NCBI GenBank assembly: GCA_964017195.1
Contig: OZ024888.1
Coordinates: 13,848,701 to 13,912,700, forward strand
Length of the DNA: 64,000 nucleotides
Reading direction: 5' to 3'
Source of the DNA: Siderastrea radians
Taxonomy: Eukaryota > Cnidaria > Anthozoa > Scleractinia > Rhizangiidae
The notes below the pieces were generated by a model. It made no database searches. It was not told where the DNA came from and was given only the letters and a program-made list of their open reading frames with translations. This document shows, piece after piece, positions 21,421-32,031 of this stretch. The translations under genes and the position numbers were made by a program. The first letter of the stretch is position 1. Each line of letters opens with the position of its first letter.

Positions 21421-22379
21421 ATTATTCCCGCTATCGCTTGCGATGAAAAATGGCTTCGAAATTCATGGCTGTCAGTTTCGTTTTATCATAAGCTCGTAGT
21501 CCTGAAGGTCGGTTCATAAATTCTGCTTTGTGAAGTTCCTATTTACTGAAGCCACGTTTCCAGAGTTACCGTTTAATAGAATTTTTTACAATAAAGTTCC
21601 GATATAACGCGCGCTCTGATTGGTTGAAACAACGTGCTTTATCAGAGTACAGATGTACGGAGTAGCCCGTGACGCCATTCTGGGCGCGCTGGCAAGTTGA
21701 AAACCTTTCTTGCACGCGCTTGCAAGCTATGAAAAAAACTTGATTTCTTGCAATTAAAAGCCAGTTTCTTTACAAATGTGAGCAAAGCTATATTATAAAA
21801 CAAATGAAAAAGCAAAAATCGTGCTTTGTTCTGTGATAAAGCACTCAAGGAAGTGACGAGAGCACTCAAGAAGTAGGGAGAAGCACTCGCCTGCGACTCG
21901 TGTTCACCCTACACTTCTTTCGTGCTCTCGTCACTTCCTTGCGTGCTTTATCACAGAACAAAGCACGGTTTTGGCTTTTTTTATTTGTTTAATAGAGCTA
22001 TTGATGGAATTGTTTAGTAGTGTTTTAAAATATATACTAAAATCGAAAACTCGACCACACGATTTGCGTGTTTGTGGTCCTTTTTGCTTTTGCTCCATTA
22101 CATTTCGCTGTAGGTTTTTGCACCCAAAACTCAGTCGATTACCGCTCGAATTTCCCCCGATTAGTGAGTTAATCGACCTCGCTAGGTGGATTAAATTTAA
22201 CCCCTCGTTTATCACTTGGTTAGTGTTAATCGTGCTTTCATGAACAGAATCTAACCGAAGGATAAATTTTCATCCTCGATTAGCGAGATTTAACCCTCGA
22301 TTAGCGCTAATCGGCTTTCCAGGAACCGGGGCCAGGCGTTTTCTTCTTGGCGAGAAATTTTATGACGTCATATGACATA
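21421..22379. other. Gene-less stretch with nested palindromes
   Basis: Holds the palindrome at 21797-21991 and, at 22127-22315, repeated CGATTAG/CTAATCG motifs in both orientations, probably another decayed TIR element. No gene seen. Confidence 0.45.
21797..21991. mobile_element. 195 bp palindrome
   Basis: The left arm AAAACAAATGAAAAAGC, CGTGCTTTGTTCTGTGATAA is mirrored by TTATCACAGAACAAAGCACG and TTATTTGTTT on the right. GTGACGAGAGCAC pairs with GTGCTCTCGTCAC. The loop is near 21893. Hairpin-type non-autonomous element. Confidence 0.75.
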
Positions 22380-23494
22380 TCGCTTTCGCACAAAGAAGGG
22401 TATGTGCGGCCCCATCGAAAGGTATGGGCACGAGCCGTTTCGGTCTGAAGTAGTAATATATTCTCTCCGGGGCTGTCCGCAAACAATGCCTTAGACTAGA
22501 TAAGATATGGGAGACTCAGCCTAAGGCGGTCAGGAGCGGGGAGCTCCTGGTGGAGTGCCGGTTCATCGCTGCGGGGAGGTGGGCGGGACGCGAAAAGAAG
22601 CATTCGAAACACCGAAAAGACTGAATGAGCTATCGCGACAAGGGAGTGGCCTTATATAAGAGCCCCATACTAATGAGACACGTGATGGATTGCCACGGAC
22701 TGAACGCAGCATGCTAGGGTTACGTAATCAGCGTTCTAAGGCTTTTTTGTGCGGAGCCCCTAGAGAGAATAGGGTGTAAATTTTGACCATTTTGTCCGAA
22801 ATAGGGCAAGGTTTGTGAGATCTGGTCCGAGTTGAGTGTTATTTTTTTTTTAAGAAGCAGCTACTCTTTGTTTTTATACGGGGTAAGTGTATTGTAATTA
22901 ATCACGGAAATTTGAAGCCCTTCTCAAATGTCTACGCAAACTGAAGCAGTTCCTGGGCGGGTCTGAATCAAAATTTTTTTAAAGGTCTGGGGGACGATCC
23001 CATATTTTGTTTCAACTTGAGTCAAGGCGTGCGACGCTCACACCACAAAAATTTTCAGAATGTACTCAGAAATACTTAACGAAATTTATGCATTAGAATC
23101 GGCACATAAAAAGCTCGGCGTCTGAGTCAAAGCCGTTCCAAAGGCGAAATTCCAGGCCAAGCTAGGCGGGAAGAACGGCTGAGCCGTTCCAAATTGAAAT
23201 ACCCGTTCTCAATTGAATTGATTCAAACGCCAAACGTTTCACGTACTTAATTCATGGTATTAGGTTCGGCTCATGAAAAGTTTGGCGTCTGAAACGGGCT
23301 GCACTTACAAAAGCTCCACAATAAAATCTGTTGATTTCTGTTTCAGCGATTCTATAGTTTAGAATCATCCTCAAGCAATTTCAAGTAAACAAAACAAGAG
23401 GCGATGTATGAGCAACTTACGTAAGAGTAAAAAAGTTAAGCACTGTCCAACTTTTCGTGTTTACGTAAGCCGTTTATACTACGAGAGACTGCTC
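22380..23494. repeat. Gene-less stretch with a GGGTATG-type dispersed repeat
   Basis: The part at 22385-22470 and 22740-22860 (GAAATAGGGCAAGGTTTGTG, GAGTTGAG, AGAAGC) matches 40610-40770 in the same orientation. A weaker relative, split by a TIR element, lies at 42345-42480 and 43146-43440. The rest (22870-23490) shows nothing recognisable. Confidence 0.5.
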
Positions 23495-23825
23495 GTAGTC
23501 TAGAGACCTACATTCTTGCGTTCTAATTAATGTCTTCCTTCCTTCATTTCCGTATTTTCCCCTTCAATTTGCGTAAATTTCATGACACCGGTGCGACGTT
23601 CACCCTGCAACAAGGTGAAAGCTTTATATCACGCTAACATTAATCGTTTTTATGGTAGGATGAGTTTTATTTGGAACAAAATGGTTACAGACAGTGTAAC
23701 ACAACAGTACGCCATTCGTCACCCCAATAGTTCTCGGTTGCTATAGCAAATGCGAACCAAAAATGTCTGTAGACGTTGGGAGAGCCTAATTCATTCATAA
23801 TGTCTTCTTTTAAGGCTGGCAATAC
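23495..23825. repeat. Distal 3' flank of zinc-finger gene (parent copy of duplication)
   Basis: Corresponds to 7540-7699 plus 11602-12030 in the other duplicate and represents the uninterrupted site of the 3.9 kb retroelement composite (around 23593-23612). It ends in GGCAATAC, the left target duplication of the TIR element that follows. Confidence 0.6.
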
Positions 23826-24830
23826 TAACCTGCGATCAGGCTCTATTTTCGTTTCGCTCGGTGAAACATTCCGGCGGGAAGGGCGAAACGAAAAATAGAG
23901 CCTGATACAATTCTTCTACGGAACGTCTTTCGCCCACCTTTTTTTATTGATTGACATTCAACAAAACGGCCAATCAAAATTTGTTTTGCTTGCACGCTCC
24001 TCGGTATGCAAATTTCCCATATGTGTATGTAATGGCATTCGCAAAAAGTCCTCAAATGTCGGCAAAAATAAGAAAATCACAGGCTACGATAAATCTTGGC
24101 ACTAGCGTTCAAATTTACAACTTGGAAGGTACGCGCTCCGGTATTGTACATAGTTGCTCTGTCTGAGCTGAAACTGAATGAAAATTCAGAACACGACGAG
24201 GTTGTCATGTACCAAAATATGCTGCATGTTTGAATCCTTTCTCATTTCAGGTGGTATCCGGAAATATTCTCTACGCATTTGTCACCGATTTTCTGCGTAA
24301 AATACCTTGGGAAATTAAGAGAAATACCTTCAGTTTCACTCTTTAGAAAAAAGATATCAATAAAACCGTTTATAAACAAACGAGTGTTTTGTAATTTAAT
24401 TTAGTTCAAGAAGTGATATAAGCTTAAAATATTTGAGATTACCAGCGAATTTCATCTCTAAACAGCAGCGAATTTTAAAACGAAGAACATTTATTACAAA
24501 CCTAGTCAGATCCTTTGATATCAATGTCAGAGATCATTAAAACGACATTATTAACACTGAATGAATAAACTGAAAGTCTTTATTACTTAGGTAAAAATAA
24601 ATACAGCATCTCGCTGAGTGCGGCTCTCACTAAAATTATAAACATCAGCTTATCGTTAAGTTTACGGAATTATCGGTTGACTTGTTGATCACTCTTGGCG
24701 AAAGATACTTGCTGTTCGTTTTGTTTCGTAAAACGCGGATACAACCACTACTCTGCTTATATTTTCAATACTAGCTGAAAGCCTTCAAATGAAAAATTGG
24801 AGACACGATGCGATAAAACGGGATACATAC

Positions 24831-24986
24831 TTCACTGTTGCTGTACTTCTCTGCTCCGAGTGAGAGACAGCTTGCGTCAAACCGGACGCCATTCTCAGGA
24901 GAGAAAGAAATGATGACAATTCTCCTAGAACGACGAGAATATCTTTGAGCGACACGTTTACCTCGGCAGACTTGTTCCTTGGCCAT
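24831..24986 (-). CDS. Candidate first coding exon inside TIR element
   Basis: ATG at 24986 in a strong context (GACCGCCATGGCC) opens exactly 52 codons (MAKEQVCRGKRVAQRYSRRS at the start, arginine-rich) up to a GTATGT splice-donor-like site at 24830. On the minus strand an ATTGG (inverted CCAAT) box and a GC-rich stretch lie about 60-110 bp upstream. I do not recognise the protein. It could be the first exon of the element's own transposase or of a captured host gene. Later exons were not identified. Confidence 0.35.
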
Positions 24987-25044
24987 GGCGGTCGGATTGA
25001 AAATTGTGAGCAAGTCTCGTAGACAATTTACTTCCGTTGACAGC

Positions 25045-25100
25045 TCTATTGTTAAAGGGCCAATCAGATTGCGAGATTCCCGCGGCCAAAATTTGGCCGC
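25045..25100 (-). promoter_or_regulatory. Promoter-like segment upstream of candidate exon
   Basis: On the minus strand it reads a GCGGGAATC and GATTGGCCC (CCAAT box in reverse) arrangement before the candidate start codon at 24986. No TATA box at a convincing distance. This is inference from motifs only. Confidence 0.3.
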
Positions 25101-25517
25101 CGACACGAACTCCTGTGAGAGATTGTATCAGGCCCTATTTTAGCGAGCGACCAACCACAGGTAACCCAAGCTGTATGGGAGATATATAGACCGTGTGACC
25201 TTTGTTCTGTGTTGTGTGAGTGTTGTAATATGAGCGTAACGGCGGCCGTTGCGTAACAGTGAAATTATAAGGATTTGTATGGGAAAAAACGATTCCGACT
25301 TTAATTTAAAAATGCGAACGTGTTTTTAATAAAAAAAACCCTACCTGAAGTCCTCTGTCTGTTGTTCTTTCTCCTATGTGGTTTTTGGAGCGATTTAGCG
25401 CGATTCCAGTGAGTTTTAGTTCCACTGCCTTTCGAGAATATGAGAGCGATGCTAAAATTCGGCCTGATCGCAGGTTAGGCAATACTGACTAAAAAACAAA
25501 TATCACAAGTCATAGTA

Positions 25518-26696
25518 TCATAACAGTTCCTGTTTCACTTCTTTAACTTCACACAAAAGTTCATAAATGCTGAAGGAATCGTCTGGCTGCTCGTACTTGA
25601 TAGGTGTCTGTGTGCTGTGTCTTCTTTTATGTCTCTTTAAATCCGAACCTTGACCGAAACATTTCCCACACTGATCGCATTCAAAAGGTTTCTGTCCGCT
25701 GTGTGTTCTTTTATGACTCTTTAGGGCCCAGGCTACAGTGAAACATTTACCACACTGATCGCATTCAAAGGGTTTCTCTCCACTGTGTGTTCGTTTATGT
25801 GCTGTTAGTTGTCCAGCTTGGCTATACCGTTTACCACACTGCTCGCATTCAAAAGGTTTCTCTCCACTATGTGATCTCTTGTGTCTTTTTAGGGTCCCAC
25901 TTTCGCTAAAACGTTTACCACACTGCTCGCATTCAAAGGGTTTCTCTCCACTATGTGTTCTTTTATGTGTTGTTAGATGTCCAGCTTGGCTGAACCGTTT
26001 ACCACACTGCTCACATTCAAAAGGTTTTTCTCCACTATGTGTTCTTTTATGTCTCTTTAGGTACCCACTTTCGTTAAAACATTTACCACACTGCTCGCAT
26101 TCAAAGGGTCTCTCCCCACTGTGTGTTCTTTTATGTGCTCTTAGATGTCCAGCTTCTCTAAACCGTTTACCACACTGCCCACCTGCAAAGGGTTTCTCTC
26201 CACTGTGTGTTCTTTTATGTCTCTTTAGATCTCCTGCTTGACTAAAACATTTACCACACTGGTCACATTCGTACAGTTTCTCTCCAAGGTGTGTTCTTTT
26301 GTGTCGCTTTAGGTTACTCGTTGAATTAAAACATTTTCCACACTGGTCGCATTCAAAAGGTATCACTTCCCTCTGTGTTCTTTTCTGTTCCTCTAGATTA
26401 CCTTTTTGATGAAAACATTTGTGACACTGCTGGCACTGAAAGAGTTTTCCTCCACTGTGTATTCGTTTTTGAGTCTTTAGATTTCCTGATGAACTGAAAG
26501 GTTTGCTACACTGATCACATTCAAATTGTTTTTTTCCGTTTTCCCTGTTTTGACGTCGCCTTAGATTTTGTACTTGACTAACCTCAATGCCACCCTGATC
26601 AACTTCAAAAGGATTGCTTCCATTCTCCTCAGAATAAGTGGTACTTTGTTCTTGGTCAGATAAACTGTTGCTGTACTCTGCATAGCTTGAGGCCAT
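25518..26696 (-). CDS. C2H2 zinc-finger protein, 392 aa
   Basis: Probable sequence-specific DNA-binding nuclear protein. After an acidic, serine-rich N-terminus (residues 1-55) there are eleven 28-residue finger units with TGEK-like linkers written HSGEKPFEC. Eight units keep both Cys and both His. Unit 1 has Gln for the first His (LKTQKRIH), unit 2 lacks both His positions, and unit 5 has lost its first Cys (PFAGGQCGK). The C-terminal tail (PIKYEQPDDSFSIYELLCEV and a Lys/Glu helix) is shared with the gene at 48751-50211. No KRAB, SCAN or BTB domain. The ATG at 26696 follows a splice-acceptor-like site at 26741, so a 5' untranslated exon is likely upstream. Target unknown. Confidence 0.9.
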   Translation of the reverse strand: MASSYAEYSNSLSDQEQSTTYSEENGSNPFEVDQGGIEVSQVQNLRRRQNRENGKKQFECDQCSKPFSSSGNLKTQKRIHSGGKLFQCQQCHKCFHQKGNLEEQKRTQREVIPFECDQCGKCFNSTSNLKRHKRTHLGEKLYECDQCGKCFSQAGDLKRHKRTHSGEKPFAGGQCGKRFREAGHLRAHKRTHSGERPFECEQCGKCFNESGYLKRHKRTHSGEKPFECEQCGKRFSQAGHLTTHKRTHSGEKPFECEQCGKRFSESGTLKRHKRSHSGEKPFECEQCGKRYSQAGQLTAHKRTHSGEKPFECDQCGKCFTVAWALKSHKRTHSGQKPFECDQCGKCFGQGSDLKRHKRRHSTQTPIKYEQPDDSFSIYELLCEVKEVKQELL

Positions 26697-26740
26697 TGTA
26701 CAATCATGTAGATTTCTTTTGTCACAACTTTCACCCTTAT

Positions 26741-26760
26741 CCTAAATAAGAGAAAAGAGA
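26741..26760 (-). other. Probable 3' splice site in zinc-finger 5' UTR
   Basis: On the minus strand a pyrimidine-rich tract (TCTCTTTTCTCTTATTTAG) ends in AG at 26742-26743, 44 bp before the ATG. The gene at 50211 has an equivalent site at 50262, so the intron position is probably conserved. Confidence 0.6.
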
Positions 26761-26814
26761 GAGAGTTCTTTACTGTCCTGGTGAAAATGTATAGGAAAAA
26801 AATACTAAGATCAA

Positions 26815-27096
26815 TAAAAACGTTTACTGGCTATAAAAATAAATAAAATCGAGCTTTCGGCTGTCGGGCTTCTGCCTTTTATGGATACAAAACGGAATAA
26901 ACATGAATCTGGTGTAAATTAAGCTAGTGCGCCATGATTCTAATGTTTTTCAGACACGAGAAGACCCTTTATCACTTACCTGGAGTTGTCAAAGACAATG
27001 AAATATTCAGGCATGTTTCGCAATGTTTGAGCCGCCAGTGCAAGTCTTAACATTCCTGATACGTTCTTTCTTTCTTGTTTCAAAACATCCGCCAGT
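26815..27096 (-). pseudogene. Penelope-like 3' fragment, minus orientation
   Basis: On the minus strand this reads the end of a Penelope endonuclease region and its tail: ATAAAGGGTCTTCTCGTG, CATTAGAATCATGGC, then the AGCCGAAAGCTCGATTTTA tail. It is a broken inverted copy of 27297-27715, so the two fragments lie head to head. Confidence 0.6.
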
Positions 27097-27296
27097 TTCC
27101 CCAGAAAGCACCAATCACAATCAACACAGGGTAGTTTATATACTACATTTGGTTGATGTTCGACAGAAGGTCAGGATTTAGGGGAAGTGAATTCTTGTTG
27201 CAAACCCCTGAAGGGCTAATTAATAACTCGAATGTGAGAGAATGTGAATGCTGAGATGTTCTGTGCCAATTGCGATTGGTACTGTGTGGGGGATTT

Positions 27297-27880
27297 ACTG
27301 GCCGATGTTTTGAAACAAGAAAGAAAGAAAGAACATATCAGGAATGTTAAGACTTGCGGTAGCAGTTCAAACATTTGGACATCGCATTGACTTTGAGAAC
27401 TCACTTGTAATTGATAAAGGGTCTTTTCATGTACGAAAAACATTAGAATCATGGCACACTTTTGCTAATAAACATGCAAACAATAATTCCAAGCTGCTCC
27501 CTAGTCGATACTCTATTCTTTTCTTTAAAAAAAATAGTTAGCTTAATTTACCTTTTTTACTTTTATAGTATTCCTTTTATTGTTTAGTTTTACCTTATTT
27601 TGTATATATTTTTTATTAATCTTTATTCATTTTTATCCATCAAGTACGGTAGCCTGACAGCCGAAAGCTCGATTTTGTACATTTTTATAGCCAGTGAACA
27701 TTTTTGTTGATCTTAAAGGTAATATGTCTTATCCTGGCTGTGCATCAATTCTTTTAAATAATACTATCCAGTGAAAGCTACTAAAGAACAACTCCAGATG
27801 TCTGGAGGGTGGGATTTGAGCCCTAGTCAACTGAGTTGAAATCTAGCACCATACAACCAAACAATCATCTACTGTGCATC
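27297..27880 (+). pseudogene. Penelope-like C-terminus and 3' tail, copy 1
   Basis: The frame at 27344-27541 ends VRKTLESWHTFANKHANNNS then a PSRYSIL segment, the usual end of Penelope RT-endonuclease proteins. A 3' tail follows with AGCCGAAAGCTCGATTTT and a tRNA-like block (27806-27870, minus strand GGGCTCAAATCCC). The same array recurs at 29600-30150. Only the last ~60 codons remain. Confidence 0.7.
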
Positions 27881-28970
27881 CTACCAGATGTAAAGTTGAT
27901 AAAGTGAACGGTTTCTGATATTTTCGGAACACGTTAGCCTGAATCCTAAAGCCATTTGTATCCACGTTTAAAATTTTTTAAACACAATCTTTCTCTTTTC
28001 TTGTCCCGTCTTTTGGCAGGCGGTCGTCGAGTTCTGATATAAGCTTAATTGTTTTCAGGACGTAAATTTTGGGAGAGTAGAATCCAGTGTCTTGTAATAA
28101 TATAGATGAATACTCCACTGTTTTTAACATCATTACGTGTTCGATCACATTATAATCAAATGTAAACACTGTAGCGGCGTTTGTTCTTGTCTTCATTTCA
28201 CTGCGTCGACTATGCGTTGATAATTTCTCTGATACTGTGTGAAATTACTTCGAAAGCGAGGAATTGCCGACGTGTTACATAACGTCTATCTTGGCGGAGC
28301 ACGTGTTCACGATCGAGCCCTCGTGTTTGCGGTTTAAATTATCAACGCGCGGTCTTCTTAATGTTTCGTTTTGCAAGCATCCGTTTCAGTGTTCAACGCA
28401 CCCAGTAAACGATAGATACTGCACAGACCTTAACTTCTTCATATCAACAAGCCAATTCCGTTTAATTACAACCTTGGTTTTGATAGTTCTTTTTCGTTTT
28501 AGATACTCCGCTAGATGTTCATTCTGCAAAGTTGTTACTTAAGCAACTTAGCTATCCCTAGATTTCATGTCCTATGATCAAATACTGTATAAAGGAAGAG
28601 AAAAGTGAAAGTAAGAGCAAACGTTTTGCTTTGTTGTGATTTTAAACGAGCAATGCAAGTTTTTCTTGTTGTTGTCATGGAAACTGGGCCCTAACGGGAG
28701 CTTGGATTTAACAGAGACGGGATGATATGGAAGTTCCTGTTTTCGATTTCAGTTTCTTTTCTTTCTTCTCTGGGGGACGGGGGGGGGGGAGGGTTGGTGG
28801 ATATTTGTTTTAAAATTATAAACGATGTAGGTTAACTGCATAATTTGAGTCAGGACAAAAGGTATAGAATTTTTGAATGTTTAGTTCTGGCCCAAGACAT
28901 GGATATTTTTAATACGAAATCTCGGATTCATTTCTACCATCCATCAGTTTAAATCCAAGTACCCTCTATA
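27881..28970. other. Gene-less stretch
   Basis: No gene recognised. The minus-strand ORF at 27978-28196 and the plus-strand ORF at 28264-28542 resemble no family known to me. A G-rich run lies at 28770-28795. Confidence 0.4.
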
Positions 28971-28971
28971 T

Positions 28972-29135
28972 AGGACCTAACCCTAACTTTCACTTAAATC
29001 TTACCCTGACCCATAGCCCTAACCCCTAACCCCTAACCCCTTACCCTATCCCTAGCCCCTTACTCTAACCCTAACCCTATCCCCTAACCTTATTCCTTAA
29101 CCCTAACCCTAAACACTAAATCTAACCCCGTACCC
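28972..29135. repeat. Interstitial telomere-like (CCCTAA)n tract
   Basis: About 160 bp of CCCTAA-type repeats with many variants (CCCCTAA, CCCTAT, CCCTGA, CCTTAA) and several exact consecutive CCCTAACCCTAA units. TTAGGG is the telomere repeat of most non-arthropod metazoans, including cnidarians. The degeneracy and internal position indicate an old interstitial tract. Confidence 0.88.
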
Positions 29136-29331
29136 TACGTGAATTTGCCTAGTGCCATGTAATATCAACGTCACTGAGTTTGTGAGCAAAACAAGTATCT
29201 TTTTTGCGTATTTCACTGAAATAAAACACGCATTTATACTGTGTTTAGCAGGACAGTGAATGGACCAATTTGTGCCATGTTTTGTTGTAAACACTGATAG
29301 CTGTATACGCATACACAGTAATTTCAGAAGA

Positions 29332-29599
29332 TCTGTTTCAGCCCAAAAATGGTAAATTAGCCCTGTGGAGCCCGGGGATGATACGGCCCAATGTGCGGCT
29401 ATTTCAGCCACAGCTGGGACAAAACTAACCCAATGAAAGCCGAAACAGCACACAGTGGGACCTAATTTGGCCCTTTGGTGCCAGCCTAGCCCCTGTAAAT
29501 AGGGCTATTATGGCCTTAAATCAGAGAGCTAAGTTAGCCCCAAAAATGACACTGTATTTTACTCATCGAAACGGCCCCATTTTGGGGGCTAAAACAGAA
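29332..29599. mobile_element. TIR MITE, about 270 bp
   Basis: The left end TCTGTTTCAGCCCAAAAATG faces CCATTTTGGGGGCTAAAACA at the right. The interior repeats short AGCCC/GGGCT and GGCCC motifs. No ORF. It abuts the Penelope fragment copy 2. Confidence 0.55.
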
Positions 29600-30150
29600 C
29601 TTCTGAATTCACAATGCAGGAATGTTAAGAATTGTGCAAGTGGTTCAAAACATTTGGAGTGATGGACATCGCACTGGCTTTGAGAACTCACATGTAATTG
29701 ATAAAGGGTCTTTTCGTGTACAAAAACATTAGAATCTTGGCACACTTTTGCTATTGAACATGTGAACAATAATTCCAAGCTGCTCTCTAGTCAATACTCT
29801 ATTCTTTTTTTTTTAAATAGTTAGCTCAATTTACCTTTTTAAATTTTATATTATTTCTTTTATTGTTTGGTCTCACCTTGTTTTGTATATATTTTTGATT
29901 AATTTTTATTCAATTTTTTTATCCATCAAAGGCTGCAGGCCGACAGCCGAAAGCTCGATTTTATTCACTTTTGTAGCCAGTGAACATTTTTATTCATCTT
30001 ACCAGTAATATGTCTTATCCTAGCTGTGCGTCAATTTTAAAAAAAAATACTATCCAGTCAAAGCTACTAAAGAACAACTCCAGCTAGTGTCTGGGGGGTA
30101 GGATTTGAGCCCTAGTCAACTGAGCTGAAATCTAGCACACCAAACACTCA
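29600..30150 (+). pseudogene. Penelope-like C-terminus and 3' tail, copy 2
   Basis: Second copy of the array at 27320-27880: AGGAATGTTAAGA, GACATCGCA, ATAAAGGGTCTTTTCGTG, TCCAAGCTGCTC, AGCCGAAAGCTCGATTTT and the tRNA-like block. The reading frame is broken by several stops. The two copies share breakpoints and spacing, pointing to duplication of an already truncated unit or insertion of same-length truncated copies. Confidence 0.65.
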
Positions 30151-30329
30151 CCCATGTGATCTCACTTAGAAAACTGATCACCACCAAAATAATTAAAATC
30201 TACCAAACCACAGGCAGACCAAGCTCACCACTTGAGGTTTGGATGTGGCATGAATAAGGTATATTAGGTAATTAAGTAGGTGGTATGCAGAATGAGGTAT
30301 AAGGTAAGGCGAGATCATCTCATTTCTTA

Positions 30330-30640
30330 CCTAAACCATAAGCTTGGGCTGGCTGTGATCTAACTGAAGGCTTTATGGTAAAGCCATCTTCACTTCACTG
30401 CAGTTTAGTGCGCAGACCCAAATTAATATTATTTCAAATGTGATTTACAGCCTGTGATTTGCCAACACGGCTACATTATGATCTAACAGTGAGAAAGGAA
30501 ATTTTGATCCCCACAGAAGAAGTGAATTCCTTCCCGAAATAAAAACATTTGAGAAGATTTCACTGCAGTGTACAGCGGTTACCTGGAAAGCCAGGATCGA
30601 GGATCAACGATCACAGATCAAATTTAGATTGAGTTTTGGA
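30330..30640. repeat. Dispersed repeat, diverged copy
   Basis: Corresponds to about 4430-4720 in the same orientation (CTTCACTTCA, GCAGACCCAAATT, TTATGATCTAAC, CCTGGAAA, CAGGATCGA, GATCAACGATCA). Confidence 0.6.
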
Positions 30641-31410
30641 AATATTACGAGCAGAATTAACCTTAAAAATTATTCATAACTTAAAATAAAAATGACAATA
30701 ACAATATAATGAATATTATTACAATAACACTATTGATATTATTAATATTTTTGATTACTAATATTGATACATTACCCTTCTTCCTCCAATAAAAAAGATC
30801 AAAATTTATTCAGACCACATAGGCTCAAACACTGTAAGGCTTAAGCTTATTTTGGTATCATATGCAATGAAACCAGTGGATGTCATTGAAGTAGAAGGTA
30901 AATTAAAGGTAAGTTCTGGAAAGAACTCAGAAAAAACCTCAATTGCTAGATGTGAGGTTGACACAAAGTCAAATTGTCATGTTCAATATGGAATCAAATG
31001 TGTACAAACCTTAAGCAGTGAATCTTGAAAAGATTAGGAATCCATCACCTTGCTTAGCTATCACCTCTTGCCCAAGTGGCTACCTGATCAAGAACAAAAA
31101 AGATACGTGTTAAATTATGCCCAGGGTGTCTAAACAAACGTCTGATAATCAAAACCAAACAACTGTTTGACTGGGTTTGGCAATTGAACATAATCGACTA
31201 CAAGAAAAACTCCTCAATTGAACACAGCCAAATGTTTGGGTGCTGAATGATCAGCATTCAAACTCAACTGAACCGATACGGAATGGTAGATTAAACAATG
31301 CAAATCATTTGATTGAGTTTGATCGGTTCTTGTTTCGATTTTGTAGGGTTACAACATCATGGGACTAAAAAATTGCAAAACTACGGCAAACATACCTGCA
31401 ATGCAATTCT
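30641..31410. other. Gene-less A+T-rich stretch
   Basis: AT-rich sequence with ATTATTACAATAACA-like low complexity at 30690-30780. No gene or element boundary is recognised. Confidence 0.4.
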
Positions 31411-31419
31411 CACATTATA

Positions 31420-31797
31420 TTTTAATTATTTTAAGGAATTGCATGCTGGTTACCCTGACATTTATAAAAGTGAATTCATTCTTTGCAGGAACAATAAATT
31501 ACAATAGAGAATAAGTCTATATTTTGGACACATTTGTCTGAACAAGGAATCTGTTTTGTACACGATTTACTTGATAAAAATGGCAAGTTTCTGTCTCTTG
31601 ACAATGTAAAATGCAGACACAATGTGCGCCTGAACTTCTTTCAATATTTTCAACTTATTGCTGGGATCCCAAATTACTTGAAGAAAAAAGCTCAGCAAAC
31701 TGCTGTAACTAATAGGGATATACTTAATGAAAGGGATGTATTCTATCTGTCCGATAATAAAGCACTCTATTTAACCAAACTAAGATGCAAAGACTAA
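31420..31797 (+). pseudogene. LINE (Tx1/L1-like) ORF2 fragment
   Basis: Two frames joined around 31507-31534: an AGYPDIYKSEFILCRNNK-like stretch, then HLSEQGICFVHDLLDKNGKF, FFQYFQLIAGIPNYLKKKAQ, ALYLTKLRCKD and a stop. These belong to the post-RT part of L1/Tx1 ORF2. The segment ends almost exactly where the ORF2 remnant at 9649-10258 begins (RCKD against RDYY), but on the opposite strand. No endonuclease or RT core is attached. Confidence 0.65.
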
Positions 31798-32031
31798 TTT
31801 ATTTCAGGAAAACAATGTGAAAGAACCTACCACTGTGAAAAGTTGGACCAGGTATTTTCCCAACTAATTTGCCCTTATTATCCAACTGTGTTAGTTAATG
31901 TACAGAAAGTGAATGAAACAGGTACAAATATCCCACGATATTGTACAGTTGGTTATTGTACAGAACCATGCGTGCGCTCATCCTGTTACACTTGTAGTTT
32001 TCTTTCAAGTTACTAAAAAGGTTGGATAATA

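Larger units (their letters stand above)
23826..25477. mobile_element. TIR element with 8-bp target duplication and gene-like interior
   Basis: Begins TAACCTGCGATCAGGC and ends GCCTGATCGCAGGTTA, apart from a sequence change at the inner edge. It is flanked by perfect GGCAATAC direct repeats (23818-23825 and 25478-25485). The related segment at 12015-12030 lacks the element. Subterminal inverted motifs (GCCTGATACAATTC at 23898 against GATTGTATCAGGCC at 25117) lie inside. An 8-bp duplication fits hAT, P, Merlin or Mutator types; I do not recognise the TIR. The interior holds a promoter-like region and first-exon-like ORF on the minus strand. Confidence 0.78.

Noticed and set aside
25879..26241. 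120-codon ORF with [15 protein letters not shown] repeats
   Set aside because: Antisense translation of the zinc-finger array.
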